Source: Elusimicrobiota bacterium
Lineage (GTDB): Bacteria; Elusimicrobiota; Elusimicrobia; UBA1565; UBA9628
Length of the DNA: 64,000 nt
Assembly (NCBI GenBank): GCA_023249645.1
Contig: JAHFCF010000002.1
Coordinates: forward strand, 62,001-126,000
Reading direction: 5' to 3'
This document shows positions 9,915 to 19,344 of the stretch, one piece after another. Numbering within the stretch: position 1 is the first letter of the stretch; each line of letters opens with the position of its first letter. The notes under the pieces were generated by a model that did no database searches, was not told where the DNA came from, and saw only the letters and a list, made by a program, of their open reading frames with translations. A program made the translations under genes and the position numbers.

Positions 9915-10385
9915 ATGCTCCCGTTCACGCGCGCCGCGTTCCTTCTGGCGCTCCTGCTCGGAGCCTGCGCGCGCCCGGAGACTGCCGAGAAGCTCCCGGA
10001 CATCAAGCTGCCGACGGTCTCGGCCCAGCCCGCCCCCTCTCTGGCCTCCTGTCCCGCCAAGAAATGCCTGACCGTCTATGTCGCGCCCTGGTGCGGCTAC
10101 TGCCGGGCCGCCACGCCCATGCTCCTGAAGCTGCGCAAATACCTGCGCCAGAACCAGGAGGAGATGCGCTTCATCGTGGGCAAGGACCGCCTGGCGGCCC
10201 TGAGAGAATACGGCCGCGTGTTCGGGCCGGACACCCTGCTGGACGTAGACGACGCCTTCGCCGTCGACGGGGTGCCCCATTTCTTCGTCAGCGACCCGAA
10301 CGGAACCATCCTCAAGGAAGTCTCCGGCGTTCCCTCTGGAGACTATCCTCCCGAAGAGATCGCCGGCTATTTCGGCCTGCCCTAG
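9915..10385 (+). CDS. Thioredoxin-fold lipoprotein with CGYC motif
   Basis: MLPFTRAAFLLALLLGAC lipobox; VYVAPWCGYCRAATPMLLKL; VDGVPHFFVSDPNG. Confidence 0.75.
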   Translation: MLPFTRAAFLLALLLGACARPETAEKLPDIKLPTVSAQPAPSLASCPAKKCLTVYVAPWCGYCRAATPMLLKLRKYLRQNQEEMRFIVGKDRLAALREYGRVFGPDTLLDVDDAFAVDGVPHFFVSDPNGTILKEVSGVPSGDYPPEEIAGYFGLP

Positions 10386-10388
10386 GGC

Positions 10389-11114
10389 TTATCTTCGGCC
10401 GTCGTAGAGATTCTTATGGACCGCAGTATCCCTGAGACTTTTTTGGGGGGACTTCGCTATGTCCAGGAGGATTTTCAGGAACTCCCAAGGGCTGTAGAGG
10501 GCGAACTTCCGACCTGAACTGACATGCCTCGGCTGGGTCAAGATGAGAAAGTCCAGACCGCGCGGTTTGGCCCAGAGCCGGAGCTTGCGGCTCAAGCCCA
10601 ATTCCTCGCCCGCGGCGAGTTCCGGAGGGAATCCCCCGACCGCGCGGAAAGCATCGGCACGGCAGAAGACAAAGGAGCCCGCGGCCCACTTCAGGGCGAG
10701 CGAGAACAGCGTCCAAAGGCCCACTAAGAGGGCTCCCCACCAGGGCTTCTCATCCAGATCGATGAGCGATCCGCCGCCGACACAGCGGCCGCTCTGCGCG
10801 GCGGCGAGCACCGCCGACAAGGACGCGGTCGAAAGCCGGGAATCCGCGTCGATGAACAAGAACCACTCGCCCAAAGCGGCGGCCGCACCCGCGTTGCGCG
10901 CGCAAGAGATGCGGCGGATCGGCTCGCGGACCACCGTCGCCCCGGCTTCCCGCGCCAGGCGGGGCGTGGCATCCGTGGAGGCGTTGTCGCAGACGACGAT
11001 CTCCCAGGACAGATCCGGCCGGCCGCAGCCGGCCAGGGCGGCCTGCACGCTCTGAAGACAACCGGACAGGAGCTTTTCCTCATTGTAGGCCGGGATGATG
11101 ATGGAGAGTTTCAA
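10389..11114 (-). CDS. Glycosyltransferase family 2
   Basis: TTG start: LKLSIIIPAYNEEKLLSGCLQSVQAAL...VVCDNASTDATPRLAREAGATVV...FIDADSRL. Confidence 0.85.
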   Translation of the reverse strand: MKLSIIIPAYNEEKLLSGCLQSVQAALAGCGRPDLSWEIVVCDNASTDATPRLAREAGATVVREPIRRISCARNAGAAAALGEWFLFIDADSRLSTASLSAVLAAAQSGRCVGGGSLIDLDEKPWWGALLVGLWTLFSLALKWAAGSFVFCRADAFRAVGGFPPELAAGEELGLSRKLRLWAKPRGLDFLILTQPRHVSSGRKFALYSPWEFLKILLDIAKSPQKSLRDTAVHKNLYDGRR

Positions 11115-11130
11115 GGTCGGGGCCTGCCGC

Positions 11131-11331
11131 CTAGACTTTGCGCGCCACGATGAACCAGATGGCGGCCACCAAGGCAAAAACAGCGATGAAAAAAACGATC
11201 GGGACGATCGACCAGGTCGTGCCCACCGTCGGCATGTCGTCGGACTCATCGGCGAAGGATTCGGGGCAATTGGGACACACACGGGCATCCCGGGGGACCT
11301 CGGTCTTGCAGGAAGGGCAGCGCTTTGTCAT
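11131..11331 (-). CDS. Small zinc-ribbon protein with one transmembrane helix
   Basis: MTKRCPSCKTEVPRDARVCPNCPESF... then hydrophobic helix WSIVPIVFFIAVFALVAAIWFIV. Confidence 0.65.
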   Translation of the reverse strand: MTKRCPSCKTEVPRDARVCPNCPESFADESDDMPTVGTTWSIVPIVFFIAVFALVAAIWFIVARKV

Positions 11332-11350
11332 GGCCGGGTAGGATAGCAAA

Positions 11351-12007
11351 TCAGAGCCGCTTCAAAGCCTCCTCAGCCACACGACGATAGCGCGGATCCT
11401 TGCTCGTGTCCTGGATGAGACGGTAAAGGGCGGCAGCCTTCTCTTGCTGGCCGCATTGAGCATAGAGATACGCCATCATGTTCTTGATCATGGCCGGACA
11501 GTCGCTCTCTCCCAGGATCGGCTCCAGGATCCGGATGACTCCCGCCTTGTCGCCGCGGCGGTGCAGGCCGATGGCCGCGACATAGGCCTGATATTGAACG
11601 TTATGCGCGTCGCGGCTCAAGGCGACTTGCAGCACGCGCAAGGCCTCGTCGGGGCGGTTGAGATTGAAGGCCAGAGCCCCTGACGCATAGAGCGTCGCGT
11701 AGGTGAACGTGGGATCCACGTCGAGGATGCGCAGGGCGCGCGCGGCGAGTTCCGGATAGGCGCTGGAAACCGCCTGCGTCACTTGCTCTTCCTCTTCGGC
11801 GCCGGGCTGGGGCGTCCCGTAATAGATGAGAAGGCGTATGAATCCCAAGTCCGCGGCAAGCCGGCGCATCCCCAACGAAAGCAAGCCCGCGGACTCGACC
11901 GCGTTGTCAGCAACCAGGCCCTGGCTTAAGGGAGAAGAGGCGGGGCGCAGATGGAAGGACGCGGCGTTCAAGGCCGCGCACAGGCCGAGAGCCACCACCC
12001 AGCGCAT
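11351..12007 (-). CDS. TPR-like repeat protein
   Basis: MRWVVALGLCAALNAASFHLRPA...; TPR-like alpha repeats (PELAARALRILDVDPTFTYATLYASGALAF). Confidence 0.65.
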   Translation of the reverse strand: MRWVVALGLCAALNAASFHLRPASSPLSQGLVADNAVESAGLLSLGMRRLAADLGFIRLLIYYGTPQPGAEEEEQVTQAVSSAYPELAARALRILDVDPTFTYATLYASGALAFNLNRPDEALRVLQVALSRDAHNVQYQAYVAAIGLHRRGDKAGVIRILEPILGESDCPAMIKNMMAYLYAQCGQQEKAAALYRLIQDTSKDPRYRRVAEEALKRL

Positions 12008-12756
12008 CAGAACTCCTTGCGCCGAAACAGAGAGCGGCCCAGGACGAGCCACACGGCCGAGTAGAGCGCCGCGTACGCGAACCACCACCAGAGCGGCGCT
12101 TCCAAGGCCGCGCGGTCGCGCAGATTATAGAGCTGCAGGTCCGGCACGATCCAGGAAAGCGCGGCCAGCGGCGCTGCCGCAAGAACCGAGGCGCGCTGAA
12201 CAAGGAACCGGATCTCCGGCAGGAAATGCCCCAGGGTCCAGCCCACGGCAGCGAGAACGCCGGCGGTGAGGGCTGAGGAAGAGAAGACGGCCAAAAAGGT
12301 CGCCAAGGCGGACGTCACGAACACCTTGAGGTAAGCCCCCAGGAAAGCCAGGGCATAAGGATCCGTCCAACGCCAGCCCTTGGCCGCCAGGATGGCCAGA
12401 TGAAAGACGGCCATGAGGACCATGGAGGCCAGGACCGACAGCATCAAGCCCAGAAAACGGCCCAGAAGATATTCCCCGCGGCTGACCGGGCGAGTGAGGA
12501 TCAGGTAGATGGTCTTGGTCTCCATCTCGTGCAGGATGATGGTGACGGCGCCGTAGAGGGCGCCGGCCAGGCCCATGAGCTCGATGAATCCGAGGCCGAA
12601 ATCGTAGAGGACCCGGACCTCCTGCTCCACGGCCAGAACCCCCAGGAGCAGGCTCATATAAAGGAAGACGCCGGCAAAGGCCACGGACAGGAGGAAAAAA
12701 CGGCTGCGCAGGTTCTCGCGCCAGCCGGTCAAAGCCAGAAGGAGGACGTTTTTCAT
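12007..12756 (-). CDS. ABC-2 type transporter permease
   Basis: MKNVLLLALTGWRENLRSRFFLLSVAFAGVF...METKTIYLILTRPVSRGEYLLGRFLG; six hydrophobic segments. Confidence 0.85.
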   Translation of the reverse strand: MKNVLLLALTGWRENLRSRFFLLSVAFAGVFLYMSLLLGVLAVEQEVRVLYDFGLGFIELMGLAGALYGAVTIILHEMETKTIYLILTRPVSRGEYLLGRFLGLMLSVLASMVLMAVFHLAILAAKGWRWTDPYALAFLGAYLKVFVTSALATFLAVFSSSALTAGVLAAVGWTLGHFLPEIRFLVQRASVLAAAPLAALSWIVPDLQLYNLRDRAALEAPLWWWFAYAALYSAVWLVLGRSLFRRKEF

Positions 12757-13472
12757 CGCACGGTCTCCACGAAGAGTCCTTCCAGGCCTTCCGGAGCGCT
12801 GTCCCATTCCTTGTGCGGGATGAGGCGCGCCAGGCGCCCCTCTTTCAAGACGCCGACGCGGTCGCAGAGCTTCTCCACCTCGGAGATGCTGTGCGACGAG
12901 ACGACCAGGGTCTTGCCCTTCTCGCGCAGGGTGCCCAAGAGATCCCGGAACTCCTTGATGGCCAAGGGGTCGAGCCCGCTGACCGGCTCGTCGAGGATGA
13001 TGAGGCGCGGGTCGTGCAGGATGGCCTGCGCCAAGCCCACGCGCTGGACCATGCCCTTGGAGAACTCTCCCAGGCGGCGGTCGCCCTGCGCCGAGAGCCC
13101 GACCAAGGAGAGCACCTCCTCGATGCGCGCGGCCATGGCCTGCTCAGGCAGACCCGAGAGCCGTCCGTAGAAGCGCAAGGACTCGCGCGGGGTGAGGAAG
13201 GAGTAGAAGCAGGGAAGTTCCGGCAGAAAACCCACCTGCGAGAGGTCCGGCACGCGCACATCCCCCGAGGTCGCCCTCAGGAGTCCCAAAGCCAGCTTGA
13301 AGGTCGTGGTCTTGCCGCTGCCGTTCAAGCCGAGAAGCCCGAAAGATTCGCCTTCGGGGATCGAGAGCGACAGATCGACGATGCCGCGGCTGTATGTCGT
13401 GCGGCCCAGATGCGAGCGGGAATAGGTCTTGGTGACTTTCGAGAATTCAAGGCTGAACGGCTTCTCACTCAT
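12753..13472 (-). CDS. ABC transporter ATP-binding protein
   Basis: Walker A GLNGSGKTT, signature GEFSKGMVQRVGLAQA, Walker B LIILDEPVSGLDP. Confidence 0.95.
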   Translation of the reverse strand: MSEKPFSLEFSKVTKTYSRSHLGRTTYSRGIVDLSLSIPEGESFGLLGLNGSGKTTTFKLALGLLRATSGDVRVPDLSQVGFLPELPCFYSFLTPRESLRFYGRLSGLPEQAMAARIEEVLSLVGLSAQGDRRLGEFSKGMVQRVGLAQAILHDPRLIILDEPVSGLDPLAIKEFRDLLGTLREKGKTLVVSSHSISEVEKLCDRVGVLKEGRLARLIPHKEWDSAPEGLEGLFVETVR

Positions 13473-15813
13473 GGGCAGTGATCGGTTCCTTGGTCCTGGA
13501 AGGGACCAAAGCCAGCTTGAGGACCTGGTCGAAATGCTCGACAGGCACCATCTTCAAAGCCTTGAGCACATCCTCCGGGATGTCCTCGAGGTCCTTGCGG
13601 TTGCCTTCCGGATAGATGACGGTCCTGATGCCGTCGCGATGCGCGGCCAGGACCTTCTCCTTCAACCCGCCGATGGGCAGCACGCGGCCGCGCAAGGTCA
13701 TCTCGCCGGTCATGGCCACGGAGCCGGCGACGGCCCGTCCGCTGATCAGGCTGGCCAAAGCCGAGGCGATGGCGATCCCCGCGGAGGGACCATCCTTGGG
13801 CGTGGCGCCGTCCGGGACATGGACGTGGAAGTCCATGTCCTTGAAGGTTTCCAAGGATCCGCCGATAGTTTTTGAGACGGATTTTACGTAGGAGAAGGCG
13901 GCCTGGGCCGACTCGGTCATGACTGAGCCGAGCTTGCCCGTGAGCTTGAGCTCGCCCTTGCCTGGCACGGTCACGGCCTCCACCGCCATGGTGATGCCGC
14001 CCACCTCGGTCCAGGCCAGGCCCGTGGAGACTCCCACGGCATTGTGCGTGCGGCGGTCATGGTGGAACTTGGGGATCCCCAGGAATTCGGGGAGGTTCTT
14101 CGCGTCCACGCGGATCGCCGCTGCCTCTCCTGAAGCGAAGCGCTTGGCCGCCTTGCGGGCCAAAGAAGCCATCTCGCGGTCGAGGTTCCTCACGCCGGCC
14201 TCGCTCGTGTAATCGTCGATGGCGCGCTCGACCGCCCCGTCGTTGACCTTCAGACGCCCGGGCTCGATGCCGTGCTCCTTCAACTGCTTGGGCAAAAGAT
14301 AGGTCTTGGCGATGAGGAGCTTTTCTCTGTGCGTGTAGCCGGAGAAGCGCAGGATCTCCAGGCGGTCCTGGAGGCTCACGGGGATGCCTTCCAAGGTATT
14401 GGCCGTGCAGACGAACATGACCTGGGAGAGGTCGAACTCCACGTCGAGATAGTGGTCGACGAAGGTGTTGTTCTGCTCCGGATCGAGCACTTCCAGAAGC
14501 GCCGCGGCCGGGTCTCAGCGCCAGTCCGTACCCATCTTGTCCACCTCGTCGGGCAGAAAGAGCGGATTCTTGCTGCCCGCCTGTCGCAATGACTGGATGA
14601 TGCGGCCGGGCAAGGAGCCGATGTAGGTGCGGCGATGACCCCGGATCTCCGCCTCATCCCGCACGCCGCCCAACGAAAGGCGGACGAACTTGCGGTCCAT
14701 GGCGCGCGCGATCGACTTGCCCATGGAGGTCTTGCCGACTCCCGGGGGGCCCACGAAGCAGAGGATGGGGCCGCGCAGGCCCTTGGTCAGACTGCAGACG
14801 GCCAGATGCTCCAGGACGCGCTCCTTGATCTTTTTTAAGTCATAGTGGTCCGCTTCTAGGATCTCCTCAGCGCGCGCAATCTCGAGGTTGTCGCGCGTCT
14901 TCTTGGACCAGGGCACGCGGACCATCCAATCGAGATACGTGCGCGCCACCGTCGCCTCGGGAGAGTAGGGCATCATCTTCTCCAGGCGCCCCACTTCCTT
15001 CAAAGAAGCTTGCAGAGCCTCGTCCGGCATGCCCGCCTCGGCCACGGCCTTCTTCAGGTCTTCGATCTCCTGGGCGAAGTCGTCCTTCTTTTGGAGCTCC
15101 TTCTGGATGGCCTTCATCTGCTCCGTCAGGTAGTACTCCTTCTGGGACTTCTCCATCTGCGTCTTGACGCGGGCGTGGATCTTGCGCTCGACATTGAGCA
15201 TCTCGATGTCGGCTTTGAGAAGTTCGAGGAGCTTGAGCAGCCGCTCGGAAGGCCGCAGGATCTCCAAGAGGGTCTGACGCTCCGCGTTCTTGGCCACCGC
15301 ATGAGCGGAGACGGCGTCGGCCAGCTGGGCCGGATTCTCGATGCGGGCAAAGACGCCCAGGGCGTCCGCCCCGCCGCGCCCGGAGAGCTTGAAATGCTCT
15401 TCCGCAGACTCGAGGATGCGGCGCATCAGGGCCTTGATCTCCGGCGTGACCGGCTCAGCGACTTCCGGATAATCCAGGTCCGCCTGCCAATAGCCGAGTT
15501 CCTGAGAAAAACGCAAAGCCGTGACCTGTGCCCGACAGAGGCCCTGCAAAAAGACCTTGAGCGTGCCGTCGGGCATCTTGAGATATTGGACGACCTCGCA
15601 CAGCACGCCCAGAGAGAAAAGGTCCTTCTCAGCCGGGTCCTCGATGGCCACGTCCCGCTGGGCCACCACGCCTAAAAGTTTTCCGCAAACCATAGCCGCT
15701 TCCAGGGCCTTGATGGACTTGGGCCTGCCCACGGACAGCGGCAGGACCATCTCAGGGAAGACCACCAGGTCACGGACCGCCAAGAGCGGCAGGGTCTTCG
15801 GGCGTTGGCTCAT
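13465..15813 (-). pseudogene. lon: Lon protease interrupted by a single in-frame UGA (fragments 14515-15813 and 13465-14514)
   Basis: N-terminal part MSQRPKTLPLLAVRDLVVFPEMVLPL...Walker A GPPGVGKTSMGKS ends ...LFLPDEVDKMGTDWR*; same frame continues DPAAALLEVLDPEQNNTF...[15 protein letters not shown] (Ser) and [10 protein letters not shown] (Lys). UGA is tca at 14515-14517 on + strand. Could be a sequence error or a real nonsense mutation. Confidence 0.8.
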
Positions 15814-17102
15814 GACTTGGCCGCCGGGACCAACGCCTCCGTGATGGACGCCTTGGACAGCATCCAGGTGTGGGTCTTGCGGTCGCGCAGCATGGACTTG
15901 ACCTCGGGCCGCCGTTGCGTGAACATCTTGCGCATATTCTCCTTCTCCTCATCCGAAGGCGTGGCGGCCAGAGCGGCCTGGAGTTCCGCCTCGATCTCCG
16001 CGTCCGTCACCTCCAGCTTCTCGCGCGCGGCGATCGCCGGAAGGAGGAAAGAGATGCGCACGCGGTCCTCGGCCTGCCCCTTGATCTTGGCCTTGAGCTC
16101 CTCGACCTGCTTGGCTGAGAACTCGCCGCGATGGCCCAGGAGCTGGCTCTTGAGGCGCTCCATCATGTGTTCGAGTTCGGCCTCGGCCAAAGAAGGGGGA
16201 ACGGGGATCGGATTGGCCTTCAGAAGGCCGGCCTCCAGCTGCTCGGAGAGCTCGCGCTCGGTCTTGGCCTTGCCCTCCTGGCCGATGATCTCCCGCAATT
16301 TGGCCTTGAGCTCATCGAGGCCGGGCAGTCCCATGTCCTTGGCGAAATCAGCGTCCAGGGGCGGCAGGATCTTGGTCTTGATCTCCTTGAGAGAGACGCA
16401 GAGCTGGGTATCCTGACCGTTGAACTTGACCGTGATCGCCTTGGTCTCGTCGCGCTTCATGCCGAGCAATCCCTCGACTAAGCCGGGCACGGTCTGCTGG
16501 GAGGACATATCCACGAGCTCGTTGACTCCTTTGTCCTTGGGATGGGGCTTGCCGTCCTTCACGGCCGCGTAGTCGATGACGACATAGTGGGTCTTGCCGA
16601 CGGTCTCTTGCGCGGCGCGCTCCAAGCGCGCGTGAGCCTCGCGCAATTCCTCCAGGCGCGCGGCCAGGGCCTCGTCCGTCGCCGGGTAGGCACGACGCTC
16701 GAGCTTGATGCCGGTATAATTCTTCGGCGCCACGCGCGGGGGGACTTCCACGCGCACTTCAAAATGCAGGGGCTTGCCCGCCGGAGCCTCGACCTTCGTC
16801 ACGCTGGGCGTGGCGACAGGGTTCAGGTTCAGCTCGCGCAACGCCTCGGGCACGTGCTTGTGCATGAAATGCTCGAGGACCTCTTCCTTGAGATGCTCGC
16901 CGAACTGCTGGCGCACGAAATCCAAGGGCGCCTTGCCCGGCCTGAAACCGGGGAGCCGCGCGCGCTGCTGGAAACGCACCAGGGAGTTCTGCGTCTCAGA
17001 CTCCACATGGGCCGCGGGCACCTCCACGGAAAAGAGGGCCTCGCAGGCGTCCTCCTTGACGATCTTGAAGCGGACCTTGTCCGACGCCGAGAAGATTCCC
17101 AT
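15810..17102 (-). CDS. tig: Trigger factor
   Basis: RLPGFRPGKAPLDFVRQQFGEHLKEEVLEHFM signature; PPIase and C-terminal chaperone regions; ATGA overlap with lon. Confidence 0.9.
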   Translation of the reverse strand: MGIFSASDKVRFKIVKEDACEALFSVEVPAAHVESETQNSLVRFQQRARLPGFRPGKAPLDFVRQQFGEHLKEEVLEHFMHKHVPEALRELNLNPVATPSVTKVEAPAGKPLHFEVRVEVPPRVAPKNYTGIKLERRAYPATDEALAARLEELREAHARLERAAQETVGKTHYVVIDYAAVKDGKPHPKDKGVNELVDMSSQQTVPGLVEGLLGMKRDETKAITVKFNGQDTQLCVSLKEIKTKILPPLDADFAKDMGLPGLDELKAKLREIIGQEGKAKTERELSEQLEAGLLKANPIPVPPSLAEAELEHMMERLKSQLLGHRGEFSAKQVEELKAKIKGQAEDRVRISFLLPAIAAREKLEVTDAEIEAELQAALAATPSDEEKENMRKMFTQRRPEVKSMLRDRKTHTWMLSKASITEALVPAAKS

Positions 17103-17119
17103 GACGCCTCCTGAGCGAG

Positions 17120-17201
17120 TGGGCGGGGGGGGATTCGAACCCCCAAGCCTCGCGGCACACGGTCCTAAGCCGTGCGCGTCTGCCAGTTCCGCCACCCGCC
17201 C
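17120..17201 (-). tRNA. tRNA-Leu (anticodon TAG)
   Basis: Minus strand GGGCGGGTGGCGGAACTGGCAGACGCGCACGGCTTAGGACCGTGTGCCGCGAGGCTTGGGGGTTCGAATCCCCCCCGCCCA; loop CTTAGGA. Confidence 0.9.
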
Positions 17202-17255
17202 TAAAAAATCAGGACCGAGCGCTCCGCCCAGTCCCGGGTGCGACGAGTGAAAAAT

Positions 17256-17327
17256 TGGGCCATATAGGACTCGAACCTATAACCTTATCCTTAAGAGGGA
17301 TCTGCTCTACCATTGAGCTAATGGCCC
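17256..17327 (-). tRNA. tRNA-Lys (anticodon CTT)
   Basis: Minus strand GGGCCATTAGCTCAATGGTAGAGCAGATCCCTCTTAAGGATAAGGTTATAGGTTCGAGTCCTATATGGCCCA; loop CTCTTAA. Confidence 0.88.
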
Positions 17328-17438
17328 TGGCAGGGATTATACAAAGAAGACAATCTGTTAACAACTTTGTCATTGATTTTTCCCCGGGTGGTGTTATACT
17401 TAACAGGAATTGAAAATCCCTCTCCAGGATGACAACCT

Positions 17439-18911
17439 ATGAAATACTGGATCTTCCAAAACAACCAAGTCTGCGGCCCCTACGAGCCCGAGGAATTGGC
17501 CCGCCTGCCCGGCTACTCCGCGGAAAGCCTCGTCTGCCCGGAAGGCCGCAAAGGCACCAGCATGGGCGATTGGCAGCGCTCCAGCCTCATTCCCGATCTG
17601 GCCCCCGCCGCCGCCCAGAAAGCGGCGCAGACCGCCGAGTTCTCCGTCAAGGAGTTGGCGCTCCTCCATTCTCTTCAAGAAAAGGTCGCGCTCCTGGAGA
17701 ACACGGCGCTGCGCCTGCAGGAAAGCCTCAGAGCCAAGGAAGACGAGCTCTTGGGACTGCGCCGGGAGCTCGACTCGCGGCAAGCCGTCGCGGCCGACCT
17801 TCAGGCCAAGATCCAAGGGCTCGAGGAGCGCCTGAACTCCATGGCGCAGCTGCGCGAGACCGTGGATGTCGCCGTGGCCGCGGAGAAGCACGTGGAATCC
17901 GAGGTCAAGGAACTCGAGGGCAATCTGGAAGAGCAGCGCCGCACCATCACCGGCCTCATCCTCAAGATCGAGGAGTCCCAGGCGGCTGCAGCTCCCGCAG
18001 AAGCTCCTGCCCCGGAGCCTCTGGCCGCTCCCGAACCGGCCGCCAAGGAACTCCCCCCGATCGTGGTCGTCGCTCAGCCCCAGGTGCAACCGCCGTCCTT
18101 GTTAGACACCCCGTCCCAGCCGGCGCCGGAACCCCCGCCGATCCCTGAACAGAAAGCCGTTCTAGAAGCCGCGTCGATGCTGATGCCGCAGCCTCAAGCC
18201 GCGCAGGATATTGCTCCCGAACAAACCGCCCAAGAACCCCCGCCGCTCCTGATGCCGGAGCAGCCCACGCCGCCCTCCGCTCCGACCTTGTCGAGCAAGC
18301 CCAAATCGCACAAAAAGGCTTGGATCCTCGCCGCGGCCGCCTTCGGCGGCGTCGGCCTCCTCGCGCTCATCTTCCTCGGAAAACCAAGCCAGCCGCCCGC
18401 GCCCTTGACGCCCCAGGAGCCGTCGGCGCCAGTCCAGCCCGTTGCCCAGGCTTCCGCGCCCGCGGTGCCGCAAGCGCCTCAGGCGCCGTCTCCAGAAGCC
18501 CAGTTGGAGGAGCTCAAGCATCAGGCGATCGCCCTGGTCCAATCCTGGCCGACATTCGACCAATCCACCAGCGTGGGCCAGCGCTTGGAGCCGCAAGCTC
18601 CCGCGGAGGGCAATCTCTCTCCCTGGATGGCGGAAAAACTCAAGGAGGATTCCTTCCTGGTGAATTTCTACGGGAAGAAATCCGAGGACGGCCAGCAGGT
18701 CGTCTACTCTTTCGTGGCCGGCCTGGGAGACAAGAGCGTCTCGCCGCGCAATGACGCGGCCAAGGTCCTCCTGATGGGAGAGCCGGCGCGGGCCAAGCCT
18801 AAGAAGGTCCGCATCGCGAGGAAGAAGGCTAAAAAGGCGCCTGCGCCCAAACCGGCCGAGCCGCCTGCGCAAAAAACTGACGAGCAGCTCGATAAACTGC
18901 TCAATCCTTAA
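17439..18911 (+). CDS. GYF_2/DUF4339-like domain protein with coiled coil, Pro/Ala-rich linker and TM helix
   Basis: MKYWIFQNNQVCGPYEPEELARLPGYSAESLVCPEGRKG; central coiled coil; SHKKAWILAAAAFGGVGLLALIFLG. Confidence 0.75.
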   Translation: MKYWIFQNNQVCGPYEPEELARLPGYSAESLVCPEGRKGTSMGDWQRSSLIPDLAPAAAQKAAQTAEFSVKELALLHSLQEKVALLENTALRLQESLRAKEDELLGLRRELDSRQAVAADLQAKIQGLEERLNSMAQLRETVDVAVAAEKHVESEVKELEGNLEEQRRTITGLILKIEESQAAAAPAEAPAPEPLAAPEPAAKELPPIVVVAQPQVQPPSLLDTPSQPAPEPPPIPEQKAVLEAASMLMPQPQAAQDIAPEQTAQEPPPLLMPEQPTPPSAPTLSSKPKSHKKAWILAAAAFGGVGLLALIFLGKPSQPPAPLTPQEPSAPVQPVAQASAPAVPQAPQAPSPEAQLEELKHQAIALVQSWPTFDQSTSVGQRLEPQAPAEGNLSPWMAEKLKEDSFLVNFYGKKSEDGQQVVYSFVAGLGDKSVSPRNDAAKVLLMGEPARAKPKKVRIARKKAKKAPAPKPAEPPAQKTDEQLDKLLNP

Positions 18912-18960
18912 GACGCCTTCCCATCCAGCCGCAAAAGTGATAGATTCTCGACCACAGGGC

Positions 18961-19344
18961 ATGGAATTTCTATTAAGGATCTGCACCCGGCACCGCCTGG
19001 CCATCGCCGCGATCGTCATCGGGTCTCTTTACGGCGCTGCCCTCCTACAATCCTACCCGCGCCAGTGGGTTGGCCACTGGCGCTATCCTCCGCAGAAAGG
19101 CTTGAGCGCCGGCGGCGCGGAGATCCTGCAGCTTCAGGAACAAAGAGACTCCGCCCGGCTCCTGCGGCGCCATGCGCGGATCAGGGCGCTGCTCGCCCAG
19201 GCCTGGGCTGAAGGCTTCGATGTCGACGCCCTGCAACGCAAGGCGGATGTGGCCCTGAGCCTCAATGACGAGAGCCATCGTGCCCAAGCGGTCAAGATGC
19301 TCATGGAAGTGGAGATGAGCATCCCGCGCGCGAAACAACGATGA
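18961..19344 (+). CDS. Hypothetical membrane-anchored protein
   Basis: MEFLLRICTRHRLAIAAIVIGSLYGAALLQ...; 4-bp overlap with the following SpoIID gene. Confidence 0.6.
   Translation: MEFLLRICTRHRLAIAAIVIGSLYGAALLQSYPRQWVGHWRYPPQKGLSAGGAEILQLQEQRDSARLLRRHARIRALLAQAWAEGFDVDALQRKADVALSLNDESHRAQAVKMLMEVEMSIPRAKQR

Noticed and set aside
14515-14517. UGA-to-glycine genetic code reassignment suggested by the lon stop
   Set aside because: UGA terminates many intact genes here (ATGA overlaps), so a global code change does not fit.
14515-14517. Selenocysteine at the lon UGA
   Set aside because: The family position is Gly, not Cys, and I saw no obvious SECIS-like hairpin; not supported.
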